64,000 nucleotides of DNA from RYN-230 sp036497945 (GTDB lineage Bacteria > Actinomycetota > Actinomycetes > Streptosporangiales > Streptosporangiaceae), in assembly GCA_036497945.1 (NCBI GenBank), contig DASXIN010000158.1, forward strand, positions 1-64,000, given 5' to 3'. The position numbers were made by a program, and so were the translations under genes. Numbering within the stretch: position 1 is the stretch's first letter; every line of letters begins with the position of its first letter. This document shows, in pieces, positions 22,321 to 31,802 of this stretch. The notes under the pieces are model-generated. The model saw only the letters and a list, made by a program, of their open reading frames with translations. It had not been told where the DNA came from and ran no database searches.

Positions 22321-25300
22321 TCAGCTCGCCGCCGCCGGGACCTGCTCGATCAGCGCGGCCAGTCCCGCCTCGTCCAGCAGGTCAGCCGGGCGGAGCGTGA
22401 GATCCTGCCGCACGTAGTAGAACGCGGCCCGGACCTGAGCCGGGCGCACCCCGGCCAGCTGCGCCCAGGCCAGCCGGTACGCGGCCAGCTGGACCGCGGC
22501 CGCCTGATGTTCCGCGGCCGAGCTGGGCGGCTGGCCGGTCTTCCAGTCGACCACGTCGAACTTGCCGTCCGCGGCGTCGCCGAACACCGCGTCGATCCGG
22601 CCGCGGACCGGCCGCCCAGCGATCAGCGTCTCGAACGGGATCTCCACCTCCACCGGCCAGCGGTTGCCCCACTCCCCCGCCTCGAAACGGTCCCGCAGCT
22701 CGGCCAGGTCGTCCGCGTCGCCGTCGGCCAGGCCCTCGGCCGGGTCATCGGCCGCGCCGAGCAGATCATCCGGGTCGATCAGCCGCTGCTGGCTGAACCG
22801 CTCCTCCAGCCAGCGGTGGAAGGCGGTACCGCGGCGCGCCTGCGGGGCCGGCGGCCGGGGCATCGGCCGCCGGATCTGCTGGGCCAGCTCGGCCGGGTCG
22901 CGGGCCATCAGGACCAGCGAGGACACCGACAGCCGGGCCGGCAGCCAGACCGCCCCGGCGGTTTCTGCGCGGCGTTCTTCCCGCTCGGCCAGCAGCAGCC
23001 CGGTGTCGGTGGTCCAGGCCGCCATCAGCGCCCGGTCCGCCTCGGTCAGCTGGCCCGCATCGGCCAGCCCGGCCCCGGCCAGCCCGGGCCAGGCCAGCCC
23101 CGTCCAGGCCGGCTCAGTACCGATCGGCTCAGTACCGATCGGCTCAGCATCGGCCGGCTGGCTGCGATCCGCGACCCGGTCCGCCGCCATCGCCTGCTGG
23201 ATCAGCTCAGCGGCTTCCCGTACCGCGTCATAGCCGGTCCCCTGGGGGGCGGCTGGCCAGTTGGCCGCGGGCGGCTCGGCCAGCACCGGGTTCTCCGCGC
23301 CGTCCTCGGGCGTCGGCGCCCACTGGGCCACGATGCCGGCCCCGGCTTCGCACGCCGCCCGCACCTCGGTGAGGAACACCGACGGGCCGAGCGGCGACGC
23401 CGCGTCGCCCCACCAGTAGCCGCTGCAGGCCAGCCAGAACGCCGCCCGGGTGGTGGCCACGTAGGCCAGCCGGCGTTCTTCACCCAGGTCCCGGGCCGCG
23501 CAGGCGGCGCCGAACGAGGCCACCGAGTCCGCGGTCAGGTCGGCCAGGGCCGGCAGGTCCGCCGCGTCCCCGCGCAGCCCGAACGGGAGCAGCCGGGCGT
23601 TCTCCGTCCACCGGCTGGCATACCTCGGCTTGGCCGGGAAGACCTGGGCCTTCTGGCCGGCCGCCAGCCCGGGCACGACAACCGCGGCCCACTGCAGCCC
23701 CTTGGCCGCGTGCACGGTAGCCAGGGTGACGCTGTCGCTGTCGCCTATCCGGCCCGCCTCCAGGCCGAACTCCTCCTCCTCGGCTGCGGTCAGGTAGGCC
23801 AGGAACGCGCCCAGCGTCGGCTCATCCTGGTCGCCCGCGAACGCGGCCGCGGCGTCGGCGAACGCGTCCAGGTCGGCCCGGGCGCTGGCCGGGTCACGGC
23901 CGGGCCGCGCGGCCACCTCGATGTCCAGCCCGAGCATTCGCTCCACCTCGCCAACCAGGTCCGGCAGTGGGCGGGCCACCCGGGAGCGCAGGTCGCGCAG
24001 TTCCGCGCCGAGGGCGGCCAGCCGGGCGTGCCCGGCCGGGGAATACCCGGCCGGGCCGCCCAGGTCGTCCAGCGCCTCGACCAGGCTGCCCGGGTCAGCG
24101 GTGAGGTCGGTGACGGCCTTGGCCAGCGCGTCACCCTCGGCCGGGACGGCCAGCCGGTCCGGCCCTGCGGCGGCGCTGCGGCCCGGGCCGGCGCCATCCG
24201 GCCCGCGCTGGGCCGAGCCTGACGCACGCATTTCCCGGGTCAGCGCGCGGGCCCGCCGGCCCAGCGCGACCAGGTCCCGGGGGCCGATCCGCCACCGCGG
24301 GCCGGTGAGCAGCCGGGCCAGCGAGCCGGACGCGCCCGGGTCGTGCAGCACCCGGAGGGTGGCCACGATGTCGGCCACCTCGGGCACGGTCAGCAGCCCG
24401 CCCAGGCCGACCACCTCGACCGGGATGCCGCGCGCCTCCAGCGCGGCGCGCAGCGCGGGGAACTGGGCGCGCTTGCGGCACAGCACGGCGATGTCCCGGG
24501 GATGCACCCCGTCGGCCCGGCCGTCCGGCCACGGCTCGCCGTCCGGCGCGAGCCCGGCGGGCAGCGCCAGCAGCGTGGCGACCTGCAGCGCCACCCAGTC
24601 TGCCTCGGCCGCGGCGGTCTCGGTCAGCGCGCAGATCACCCGGCCGCGGCCAGCCCGGTCCGGCGGGGGCACCAGCCGCGGCACCTCCGGGGCGGCCGCG
24701 CGCAGCCCTTCCTGCAGCACGGCCGCGACGTCGAGGACCCGGCCGGTGTTGCGGAAACTGGTGGACAGCACGCGGACCGGAGCCGGGCGGGCCGCCCGCC
24801 CCCCGCTACGCCTGGCCCCGGCCGCGCCGCCCGCCACCAGCACCGGGAAGTCGCGGCCGAACCGGCGCAGGTTGCCCGCGCTGGCCCCGCGCCAGCCGTA
24901 GATGGACTGGCACGGATCGCCCACCGCGGTCACCGGATGACCGCCGCCGAACAGGGCCCGCAGCAAGACCAGCTGGGCCTGGCTGGTGTCCTGGTACTCA
25001 TCCAGCAGTACCACCTGATACCGGCTGCGCTCGGCCGCGCCCACCTCGGGATGCGCGGCCGCGATCCGGGCGGCCAGCGCCACCTGGTCACCATGGTCGA
25101 TGACCTCACGCTCGGCCTTGGCCCGCGTGTAACCGGCCACCATGGGCAGCAGCTGTTCCCGGGTCCGCTGGCAGTCCAGGATCTTGCGCACCGGGGCGGG
25201 CAGCCGGCCGCCGCGCGGTGTGCCCGGCAGCGCGGCGGCCTGCGCGTCCAGCCACTCCCCCACCGCGGCCACCTCGTCCGGCGTGCGCAGATGCTCGGCC

Positions 25301-25827
25301 AGCTCACCGGCCAGCATCAGCACGGCGGCGGTGACCGCCGGCGGCGACCAGCTGACCGCGTCCATCGGGCCGCCGTAGCCGGCCACCACCCGGGCCGCGA
25401 TCTGCCAGGCCACCGCGGGGGTGATGAGCCGCAGCGTCGGCTCCAGCGCCTCGCGCAGCGCGTGGTCGATGACCAGCCGGGCCGCGTAGGCGTGGTAGGT
25501 GGACACCACGGGCTCACCGTCCAGGCCGGGTTCGCCGTCGGCGACCTGGAGCCCGGCCGTGCGCAGGCCGTCCAGCCGGGCCCGGACCCGGTCACCCAGC
25601 TCTCCGGCGGCCTTCCTGGTGAACGTCAGCCCGAGCACCCGCTCCGGCTGGACCATGCCGTTGGCCACCAGCCAGACCAGCCGGGCCGCCATGGTCTCGC
25701 TCTTGCCCGAGCCGGCCCCGGCGATCACGGCCAGCGGCTGCGCCGGAGCGGCGATCACGGCGGCCTGCTCGGCGGTCGGCTCGGCCAGCCCGAGCAGCCG
25801 GGCCAGCTGGGCCGGGCTGTACGTCAC
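22321..25827 (-). CDS. adnB: UvrD-like helicase with C-terminal RecB-type nuclease (AdnB-like)
   Basis: A 1168-residue SF1A helicase-nuclease. Walker A GAGSGKS is at residues 37-43, motif II VLLDEYQDTSQAQ, motif III GDPCQSIYGWRGAS, motif V/VI region TLATVHAAKGLQWAAVVVPG and RRLAYVATTRAAFW. The C-terminal PD-(D/E)XK module reads RGRIDAVFGD, DVVDWKTGQPP and AVQLAAYRLAW. It pairs with the upstream gene through a 4-nt overlap (start GTG 25827). In mycobacteria AdnA-AdnB is a dimeric motor-nuclease that resects double-strand breaks; AdnB is the lead motor. A 15-bp minisatellite sits in the linker before the nuclease domain. Confidence 0.88.
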   Translation of the reverse strand: MTYSPAQLARLLGLAEPTAEQAAVIAAPAQPLAVIAGAGSGKSETMAARLVWLVANGMVQPERVLGLTFTRKAAGELGDRVRARLDGLRTAGLQVADGEPGLDGEPVVSTYHAYAARLVIDHALREALEPTLRLITPAVAWQIAARVVAGYGGPMDAVSWSPPAVTAAVLMLAGELAEHLRTPDEVAAVGEWLDAQAAALPGTPRGGRLPAPVRKILDCQRTREQLLPMVAGYTRAKAEREVIDHGDQVALAARIAAAHPEVGAAERSRYQVVLLDEYQDTSQAQLVLLRALFGGGHPVTAVGDPCQSIYGWRGASAGNLRRFGRDFPVLVAGGAAGARRSGGRAARPAPVRVLSTSFRNTGRVLDVAAVLQEGLRAAAPEVPRLVPPPDRAGRGRVICALTETAAAEADWVALQVATLLALPAGLAPDGEPWPDGRADGVHPRDIAVLCRKRAQFPALRAALEARGIPVEVVGLGGLLTVPEVADIVATLRVLHDPGASGSLARLLTGPRWRIGPRDLVALGRRARALTREMRASGSAQRGPDGAGPGRSAAAGPDRLAVPAEGDALAKAVTDLTADPGSLVEALDDLGGPAGYSPAGHARLAALGAELRDLRSRVARPLPDLVGEVERMLGLDIEVAARPGRDPASARADLDAFADAAAAFAGDQDEPTLGAFLAYLTAAEEEEFGLEAGRIGDSDSVTLATVHAAKGLQWAAVVVPGLAAGQKAQVFPAKPRYASRWTENARLLPFGLRGDAADLPALADLTADSVASFGAACAARDLGEERRLAYVATTRAAFWLACSGYWWGDAASPLGPSVFLTEVRAACEAGAGIVAQWAPTPEDGAENPVLAEPPAANWPAAPQGTGYDAVREAAELIQQAMAADRVADRSQPADAEPIGTEPIGTEPAWTGLAWPGLAGAGLADAGQLTEADRALMAAWTTDTGLLLAEREERRAETAGAVWLPARLSVSSLVLMARDPAELAQQIRRPMPRPPAPQARRGTAFHRWLEERFSQQRLIDPDDLLGAADDPAEGLADGDADDLAELRDRFEAGEWGNRWPVEVEIPFETLIAGRPVRGRIDAVFGDAADGKFDVVDWKTGQPPSSAAEHQAAAVQLAAYRLAWAQLAGVRPAQVRAAFYYVRQDLTLRPADLLDEAGLAALIEQVPAAAS
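23110..23154 (-). repeat. In-frame 15-bp minisatellite in the adnB-like gene
   Basis: CGGCTCAGTACCGAT occurs twice exactly (23110-23124, 23125-23139) and a third, diverged unit follows (23140-23154). On the coding strand it encodes the pentapeptide IGTEP repeated. It lies in a poorly conserved linker between helicase and nuclease domains, next to a second Ala/Gly/Leu-rich degenerate repeat encoded around 23065-23108. Confidence 0.85.
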
Positions 25828-28800
25828 GGGGTCACCTGGCCACCGTCCGGATGCACTGGGCAGCAGGACCGGACCGGGCACACCCGGCAGCCCGGGTTGG
25901 CGGTAGCCCCGAACACCGGGCCGGTCATGCCTTCGGCCACGGTCTCGACCAGGCTGGCGGCCCAGCCCGGGTCGGTATCGTCGGCCAGCGCCCGCTGCCG
26001 CTGCACCTTGACCTCCGCCTTGAGGCCGGCCTTGCCGACCTGCACCAGTTCCGCGCCGCCCGGGTCGGTCAGGCCGAACTGCTCGAACGCTCCGAGCAGC
26101 ACGGCGAGCTGGTACACGCCGAGCTGGGGATTGCGGTCGAGGTCCGCGTCGGCGGGCCGGCCCGAGCCGGTCTTGAGGTCCACGATGACGCCGCCCCCGT
26201 GGCCATCGCGCTCCAGCCGGTCCACCCGGCCGGTGATCTCGACCTGGCCGATCCGCACCTTGAGCGCCTGCTCGACCGCGACCAGCTCGCGCGGGTTGCT
26301 CCGGTGCCAGGCCAGGAACTTGGTCACCATCCGGTGCGCGAGTTCCCGCTGCTTGCCGCTGTACCAGGCACTGCCGAAGTCGAGGTGATGCCAGATGTCG
26401 TCGATCCGCTGGCCGATGCCCGCCTCGTCGGTGCCCTCCGCGGCCAGCACCGCGGCGGCGTGGATCACCGTGCCGAGATGCCGCAGCACGTCGGTGCCAC
26501 TCGCGCCGGCCGCCGCTTCCAGCAGCCAGCGCAGCCCGCACTTGGTGAACGACTCGACCTGCGACGGGGACAGCTTGAGGATCCCGCCGCCCAGCGGGCC
26601 GGGATCGGACAGCGTGCTGAGCGCGTACCAGTGCCGCGGGTGGGCGCCGCGCACCCCGGCGGCGGCCAGCCGGGCCAGCTGGGCGGCGGCCGCCTGGCGT
26701 ACCGGCATGGGCCGACCCGGGTCGGCGGCGGCCCGGCGCAGCTCGGCGGTGAGCGCGGGCAGCGACAGCCAGTGCCGGCCGGCCGCCGCGACCTGCTCGA
26801 TGGGGACCTGGTCGCCGGCCAGCTCGGTGAGGAACCGGGACGGCCGCTCGTCGGTGTCGTTGCCACCCGCCGCGGTGACCACCAGGGTGTGCCGCGCCCG
26901 GGTCACCGCGACGTAGAACAGCCGCCGCTCCTCGTGCAGCAGCTGGGAGGTCAGCGCGGCCGCGGCGGCGTCATCGCCCACGCCGCCGGGCCCGGCCGCC
27001 GGGGCCCGGCCGGCCGCCGCCTCGACCAGCTCGTCCATGCCCAGCAGTGAAGAGCGCATCCGCAGGTCGGGCCAGCTGCCTTCCTGCACGCCGGCCACCA
27101 CCACCAGGTCCCATTCCAGGCCCTTGGACCGGTGCGCGGTGAGGATACGCACCGCCTCGCCCTGCGGGGCGCGGTCGGCCAGCGTGTCCCCGGGAATCTC
27201 CTGGCCGCCCAGGCTGTCCAGGAACAGCCAGGGCGAGCCGGGCGGCAGCCGGGCCGCGAAGCGGGCCGCCGCGTCGAACAGCGCGACGACCGCGTCCAGG
27301 TCACGGTCGGCCGCGTCACCGCGGGACCCGCCCGCCGCGCTGGCCGCCTGCCAGGCCGGGCCGAGCCCGGACCGCTGCCAGACGGCCCAGAGCACCTCGT
27401 ACGCGGTGCCGGGTGCGGCCCCTTCGTCCGTGCTGCCCTGCGCGGTGCGCCGGGCCAGCTCGAGCAGCCCGGCCACCCGCCGGCCCGCGTCCACCGCCGG
27501 GCCGCCGATCAGGTCGAGCTGGCGTGGGTCACGCAGCGCACTGGCCAGCGGCCGCTCCCCGGGCGGCTGGCCGGCCGCGGTGTCAGCGGCGTGCAGTGCC
27601 CGGCGCAGCCGGCGCAGGCCGAGCGCGTCGGTGCCGCCCAGCGGCCCGGTGAGCAGGTCGGCCGCGGTCTCCTCGTCGAGCGCGCCGGGCTGCAGCGCGC
27701 AGCGCAGCAAGGCCAGCAGTGGCCGCGCGCCGGGTTCCGCGGCCAGCGGCAGCTCGTCCCCGGCCACCACGGCCGGCACCCCGCCGGTGGCCAGCGCCCG
27801 GCGGAGCAGCGGAACCTGTTGCACGGCCGACCGGACCAGGACCGCCATCGCGGACCAGGGCACGCCGTCCACCAGATGCGCCCGGCGCAGCGTGTCGGCG
27901 ATGACTGCGGCCTCCTGGCTGGCGCTGGCCGCGACGAGCACCCGGACGGCGCCCGGCGCGGTGCCGGCCAGCGGGATCAGCTCCCGGTGACCACGGCCAT
28001 GCGCGGCGGACAGGCCGGCCGCCACCGGCAGCCGGCTGGCCACCCGGCGCGAGGCGGCCAGCAGCACCGGGCCGCTGCGGCGGCAGGTGCGCAGCGCGAT
28101 CACGCTGGCCGGGCGGTCGTCCGGAGTGCGGAACAGGTCGGGGAACCGGCCCATCGCGTGCGTGTCCGCGCCACGGAACGCGTAGATCGACTGGTCCGGG
28201 TCGCCGACCGCGATCAGCTCCCGGCCGTCCCCGGCCAGCGCGTACAGCAGCGCCTCCTGGGCCGGGTCGGTGTCCTGGTACTCGTCCACCAGCACGACGT
28301 CGTAGGCCTTGCGCTCGCGGTCCCGGGTACCGGTCCGGCTGAGCAGCGCAGCCGCCATCCGGACGATCTCGGCGTAGTCGTAGGCGGGCACCGGCGCGAG
28401 GTCGAACCGGGCGATGTACCGGTCCAGAAAGCCACCGGCCGCGACCCAGTCGTGGCGGCCCTGCGCGCGGCCCAGCCGGGCCAGGCCGCGGCCGTCCAGC
28501 CCGCGCTCGGCCGCGCGGAGCAGGAAGTCGCGCAGCTCGGTAGCGAAACCGCGGGTGGCCAGCGCTGGCCGGAGCTGCTCCGGCCAGCGGGCGGTACCCG
28601 ATTCGCCTTCGCCGCGCAGCATGCGACGCACTTCCAGCAGCTGCTCCGGGCCGGACAGCAGCGTCGGCGGCAGGTCGCTGGCCAGCACGAACTCGCGGCG
28701 GACCAGCGCGTACGCGTAGCTGTGGAAGGTCAGTGCGAGCGGCTGCCGGGTGGTGCGGCCCAGCCGGGTGGTGATCCGCTCGCGCAGTTCCTGCGCTGCC

Positions 28801-29033
28801 TTCCGGCTGAACGTGAGCACCAGCACCCGTTCCGGGTCGATCTGGCGCTGGGTGATCCGGTGCACCACCGCGGCCACGATCGCGGTGGTCTTGCCGGTGC
28901 CCGGCCCGGCCAGCACCAGCAGCGGGCCGCCCGGATGGTCGACCACGGCCTGCTGCGCGGCGTCGAGGCGGAGCGGGCCGGGCGGCGGCGCGGGCCGCCG
29001 GAGGAGCCGGTAACCGCCTGTCTGATAGTCCAT
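25824..29033 (-). CDS. adnA: UvrD-like helicase with Fe-S RecB-type nuclease (AdnA-like)
   Basis: A 1069-residue SF1A helicase-nuclease. Walker A is AGPGTGKTT (about 42-50), motif Ia VLVLTFSRKAAQEL, motif II VVLVDEYQDTDPAQ, motif III GDPDQSIYAFRGAD, then ILTAHRSKGLEWDLVVVAG and RRLFYVAVTRARHTLVV. The nuclease has ITGRVDRLER, VIVDLKTGSGR and QLGVYQLAVL. A cysteine in FTKCGLRWLLE plus the C-terminal CRVCPVRSCCP cluster match the 4Fe-4S staple of AddB/AdnA-type nucleases. It is translated just before the AdnB-like gene (4-nt overlap). Start is the ATG at 29033. Confidence 0.88.
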   Translation of the reverse strand: MDYQTGGYRLLRRPAPPPGPLRLDAAQQAVVDHPGGPLLVLAGPGTGKTTAIVAAVVHRITQRQIDPERVLVLTFSRKAAQELRERITTRLGRTTRQPLALTFHSYAYALVRREFVLASDLPPTLLSGPEQLLEVRRMLRGEGESGTARWPEQLRPALATRGFATELRDFLLRAAERGLDGRGLARLGRAQGRHDWVAAGGFLDRYIARFDLAPVPAYDYAEIVRMAAALLSRTGTRDRERKAYDVVLVDEYQDTDPAQEALLYALAGDGRELIAVGDPDQSIYAFRGADTHAMGRFPDLFRTPDDRPASVIALRTCRRSGPVLLAASRRVASRLPVAAGLSAAHGRGHRELIPLAGTAPGAVRVLVAASASQEAAVIADTLRRAHLVDGVPWSAMAVLVRSAVQQVPLLRRALATGGVPAVVAGDELPLAAEPGARPLLALLRCALQPGALDEETAADLLTGPLGGTDALGLRRLRRALHAADTAAGQPPGERPLASALRDPRQLDLIGGPAVDAGRRVAGLLELARRTAQGSTDEGAAPGTAYEVLWAVWQRSGLGPAWQAASAAGGSRGDAADRDLDAVVALFDAAARFAARLPPGSPWLFLDSLGGQEIPGDTLADRAPQGEAVRILTAHRSKGLEWDLVVVAGVQEGSWPDLRMRSSLLGMDELVEAAAGRAPAAGPGGVGDDAAAAALTSQLLHEERRLFYVAVTRARHTLVVTAAGGNDTDERPSRFLTELAGDQVPIEQVAAAGRHWLSLPALTAELRRAAADPGRPMPVRQAAAAQLARLAAAGVRGAHPRHWYALSTLSDPGPLGGGILKLSPSQVESFTKCGLRWLLEAAAGASGTDVLRHLGTVIHAAAVLAAEGTDEAGIGQRIDDIWHHLDFGSAWYSGKQRELAHRMVTKFLAWHRSNPRELVAVEQALKVRIGQVEITGRVDRLERDGHGGGVIVDLKTGSGRPADADLDRNPQLGVYQLAVLLGAFEQFGLTDPGGAELVQVGKAGLKAEVKVQRQRALADDTDPGWAASLVETVAEGMTGPVFGATANPGCRVCPVRSCCPVHPDGGQVTP

Positions 29034-29149
29034 TTAGCATGCATTCCAGCAGAGGGCACCGACATCCGCAGCCGACTCGCCCGGGAGCGTTAGGCAAACC
29101 GGCTGACGAGCGCAGGCCCGGAGGGCCCGTACGAGAGGCAGCGCCCGGT

Positions 29150-29449
29150 TCACCCGGGTGCCGGGCCGCGGCCGTCCCAGCGGGCCAGCCGCATGTCGAT
29201 GCGCGGCGGCGCGCCGCTGCGGGACGCCCGCAGCGGGGTGCCCTCGGCCTGGTAGGCGGCCAGCGCGGCCCGCTCGTGCCCGGGCAGCAGCGACCCGTCC
29301 GCGTGCACCACCCGCCACCACGGCGCGCTGCCACCCCACAGCGCCATCACCCGGCCGACCTGGCGCGGGCCACCCTGGCCGAGGTACTCGGCCACGTCCC
29401 CGTAGGACATCACCCGGCCCGGCGGGATCAGGTCGGCCACGTCCAGCAC
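29150..29449 (-). CDS. Alkyltransferase-like (ATL) protein, MGMT family without the active cysteine
   Basis: About 99 residues: VADLIPPGRVMSYGDVAEYLGQGGPRQVGRVMAL, then SAPWWRVVHADGSL. This is the MGMT DNA-binding domain with the helix RQVGRVM and the arginine finger, but the acceptor motif PCHRV is PWWRV (Trp44 in place of Cys). ATLs bind O6-alkylguanine and flag it to nucleotide excision repair. GTG 29449 is the first canonical start in this frame after the protease stop, and it gives a length normal for ATLs. It lies upstream of the AdnA-like gene, a gene order also known from mycobacteria, so a DNA-repair module is likely. Confidence 0.85.
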   Translation of the reverse strand: MLDVADLIPPGRVMSYGDVAEYLGQGGPRQVGRVMALWGGSAPWWRVVHADGSLLPGHERAALAAYQAEGTPLRASRSGAPPRIDMRLARWDGRGPAPG

Positions 29450-29502
29450 CCGGCTGGCGAAATCGGGCAGCGTCCCCGGGTCCTGCGGGCCGGCTCCCCG
29501 GG

Positions 29503-30810
29503 TCAGCCCGGCTCCTCGGCGTCCGGCCAGCTGGCCTGCACCCGGGGCCCAGGCCAGGCGGGCGCGGGCGGCCGGGGCACGGCGTGCTGGCCGCGGGCCC
29601 CCGCGCGGCGTAGCGCGGCCAGCCCGGCCCCGGCGATCCCGGCCAGCGCCAGGCAGCCCAGCCCGGTCAGGCACGCGGTGATCAGTCCGGTGGCCCCGCG
29701 CGGCCGGACCGGGACGGCCGGGACGGCGGCGCTCCCGCCGCCGAAGTAGCTGCCCACCGGCAGGCCCGCGGCCGGCCGGAGGTGGCCGGCCAGCCGCCCG
29801 GCCGCGGTCAGCGCGCCGGCTGCGTCCACGGTGCCGAAGCCCACCTTGTCGTCGTAGCCGCCGGGCGGCCGGTGCCGGGTGCTGGACGTGATGGCCCGGA
29901 CCACCAGGGCGGGTGCCAGGCCGGGGTACCTCGCCTTGATCAGGGCGGCCACCCCGGCACTCAGCGCACACGCCGGGCTCGTCCCGCTGACCAGCCAGTA
30001 CTGCCCGTCCCGGCCCTGCGCGGGCACGTTGACCCCGGGTGCCGCCACCTGGACCGAGAGGTTGTCGCTGGAGAAACCGGCCGGCGCGCCGCTGCGGGAC
30101 ACCGCGGCCACCCCGAGCACCCCGGGGTAGTCGGCCGGGAACGAGTAGGGCGCCTGGCCCGCCGCGCGGGCGCCGACGGATTCGCCGGAGTTCCCGGATG
30201 AGGCGACGACCACGACGCCGTGGTCCAGCGCGTTCTGCAGCGCGGTCCGGACCACCGCGCTCGGCTCGCCGTAGCCCAGCGACATGCTGATCACGCTGAC
30301 CTGGTGCCGCACCGCGTAGCCGATGGCCTGGGCCAGCGCGTTCTGCACCCGGCTGTCCGACTCATGCTGGTACGTCGCGTACCCGGGGTCTTTCCGGTCG
30401 GTGACCACCCGGATGGACAGCACCCTGGACCGCGGCGCGATGCCCATGATGCCGCTGCCGCCGCGGGCGTGGCCGTGCCCGGCGATGAGCGAGGCCATCC
30501 AGGTCCCGTGCACGCCCCAGTTCGGGTTGCCCATCGGGGTGTGCACCCCGGTCAGGTCGGGGCCGGTGACGACCGACCCGGCCAGGTCGGATACCGCCGG
30601 GTTGACGCCGCTGTCGATCACCGCCACGGTCGTGCCCTGGCCCTCGGTGAGCTGCCACGCGGTGGGCGCGCCGACCGCGTTGAGCACCCACAGTTGCGCG
30701 TCGCGCACGGTGTCCGCGCTGGCCGGGGCGGCGGCCATGGCCAGGTACCAGGCGGTCAGGGCGGCCGCGAGCAGGCTGGCCCCGAGCCAGCGGGCACGGG
30801 CGTTCAGCAT
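29503..30810 (-). CDS. Mycosin-like S8 serine protease, membrane anchored
   Basis: A 435-residue subtilisin-family protease. A signal peptide covers residues 1-32 (WLGASLLAAALTAWYLAMAA, ending PASA). The catalytic triad is Asp66 in VAVIDSGVN, His101 in GVHGTWMASLIAG, and Ser278 in VSGTSPA; the oxyanion Asn is in VVASSGNSGE. A C-terminal helix, ITACLTGLGCLALAGIAGAG, anchors it, as in type VII mycosins. No EccB-E, EsxAB or PE/PPE genes lie nearby, so it is an orphan. Its start overlaps the upstream membrane-protein gene by 7 nt, implying coordinated production. Confidence 0.85.
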   Translation of the reverse strand: MLNARARWLGASLLAAALTAWYLAMAAAPASADTVRDAQLWVLNAVGAPTAWQLTEGQGTTVAVIDSGVNPAVSDLAGSVVTGPDLTGVHTPMGNPNWGVHGTWMASLIAGHGHARGGSGIMGIAPRSRVLSIRVVTDRKDPGYATYQHESDSRVQNALAQAIGYAVRHQVSVISMSLGYGEPSAVVRTALQNALDHGVVVVASSGNSGESVGARAAGQAPYSFPADYPGVLGVAAVSRSGAPAGFSSDNLSVQVAAPGVNVPAQGRDGQYWLVSGTSPACALSAGVAALIKARYPGLAPALVVRAITSSTRHRPPGGYDDKVGFGTVDAAGALTAAGRLAGHLRPAAGLPVGSYFGGGSAAVPAVPVRPRGATGLITACLTGLGCLALAGIAGAGLAALRRAGARGQHAVPRPPAPAWPGPRVQASWPDAEEPG

Positions 30811-31673
30811 GCTGGTCCGCCTGGGCAGTGCGGCGCGGGCGGGATCGCGCCGATCCGGGCGCCGATCCAGGCCGATATGCCGTGGGCCACGCTCAGCATC
30901 TCGTCCTTGTCGTACGGGTCGGCGGACTCGCGGACGTGGTGCCGGCCGTCCGCGTAGCCGACCGTGGACATGATCAGGTACGGCCCGGCCGCGGTGGCCG
31001 CGGACAACTGGCGCGCGGCGTCACCAAAGCCGGCCACCAGGGTATGGCCGAACCGGACGGCGCGCACGCCGCTGCCCCGGGGCAGGTCATGCCGGGAAAC
31101 GCTGGCCTGGCCCAGGCCGGGCAGCACGGCCACCCCGACGGTGACCGCGAACGTGCCGGTGGAGTCCTGGTAGGTGGCGCGGAGCACGGTCCGGCAGCCG
31201 TGCCGAGCCAGCACCCGCCAGGCCGCCGGATCCGTGGCCGCCTGGCAGGACGCCTGCCGGGCGATGCCGACCCGGCGCGCGTCCAGCCGCACCATGGCGC
31301 CGCTGACCAGCGGCGCCGCCGGTATCTGATACGCGATGCTGGCCGGGAAGATGCGCCCGGCGGGCCAGGTCCGCCAGCGCTTGCCCATCTCCCAGCCGAT
31401 GATCTGCTGCTGTTGCGCCGCGCTGAACGTGCGCGGCAGCAGGTGCACGACGACCGCGGCCCCCGTGACCGCCAGGCCGGCCAGGGCGGCGATCAGGCCG
31501 GCCAGCAGCACGCGGTACCGCCACCGGGCCGGGTGGGGTGGCTGGACATGCGCCGCCGCATGCCCGCCGCGCGGCGGGCTGGCCAGCGCGCGGCCCCAGC
31601 CGGGCCGGGGATCTGTGGCGATGTCCTCCTCCGGCGCTGGGCTGCCGCCATCACCCAGACTTCCCGGACGCAT
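30804..31673 (-). CDS. Membrane-anchored protein of unknown function, partner of the mycosin-like protease
   Basis: About 289 residues from the ATG at 31673, a start I hold loosely. A proline-rich cytoplasmic N terminus precedes one helix, RVLLAGLIAALAGLAVTGAAVVVHLL (about 55-80), so most of the protein is extracytoplasmic. The exterior part starts FSAAQQQQIIGWEMGKRWR and contains cysteines in RQASCQAA and ARHGCRTVL that could form a disulfide, plus a C-terminal PPAPHCPGGPAC. I do not recognise the family. The stop overlaps the start of the mycosin-like gene, so the two products probably act together outside the membrane. Confidence 0.7.
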   Translation of the reverse strand: MRPGSLGDGGSPAPEEDIATDPRPGWGRALASPPRGGHAAAHVQPPHPARWRYRVLLAGLIAALAGLAVTGAAVVVHLLPRTFSAAQQQQIIGWEMGKRWRTWPAGRIFPASIAYQIPAAPLVSGAMVRLDARRVGIARQASCQAATDPAAWRVLARHGCRTVLRATYQDSTGTFAVTVGVAVLPGLGQASVSRHDLPRGSGVRAVRFGHTLVAGFGDAARQLSAATAAGPYLIMSTVGYADGRHHVRESADPYDKDEMLSVAHGISAWIGARIGAIPPAPHCPGGPAC

Positions 31674-31802
31674 CGCCACACCGGCATGGTACGGCGGCGG
31701 CCGGCCCGGTACCGGGCGCACCGTGAGGTTGGCCCGATAACGCCAGCCCGCAACCGCCCCGGTGGGCGGTCAGCCAGCCACTCGGCAGGACGGCTGGACG
31801 GC

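Noticed and set aside
22507..29093. Several long plus-strand open frames opposite the adnB- and adnA-like genes.
   Set aside because: Low-complexity Arg/Gly/Gln-rich translations without motifs; the minus strand shows full helicase and nuclease motif sets.
29503..30810. A type VII (ESX) secretion locus around the mycosin-like gene.
   Set aside because: No EccB, EccC, EccD, EccE, EsxA/B or PE/PPE-like genes within the window.
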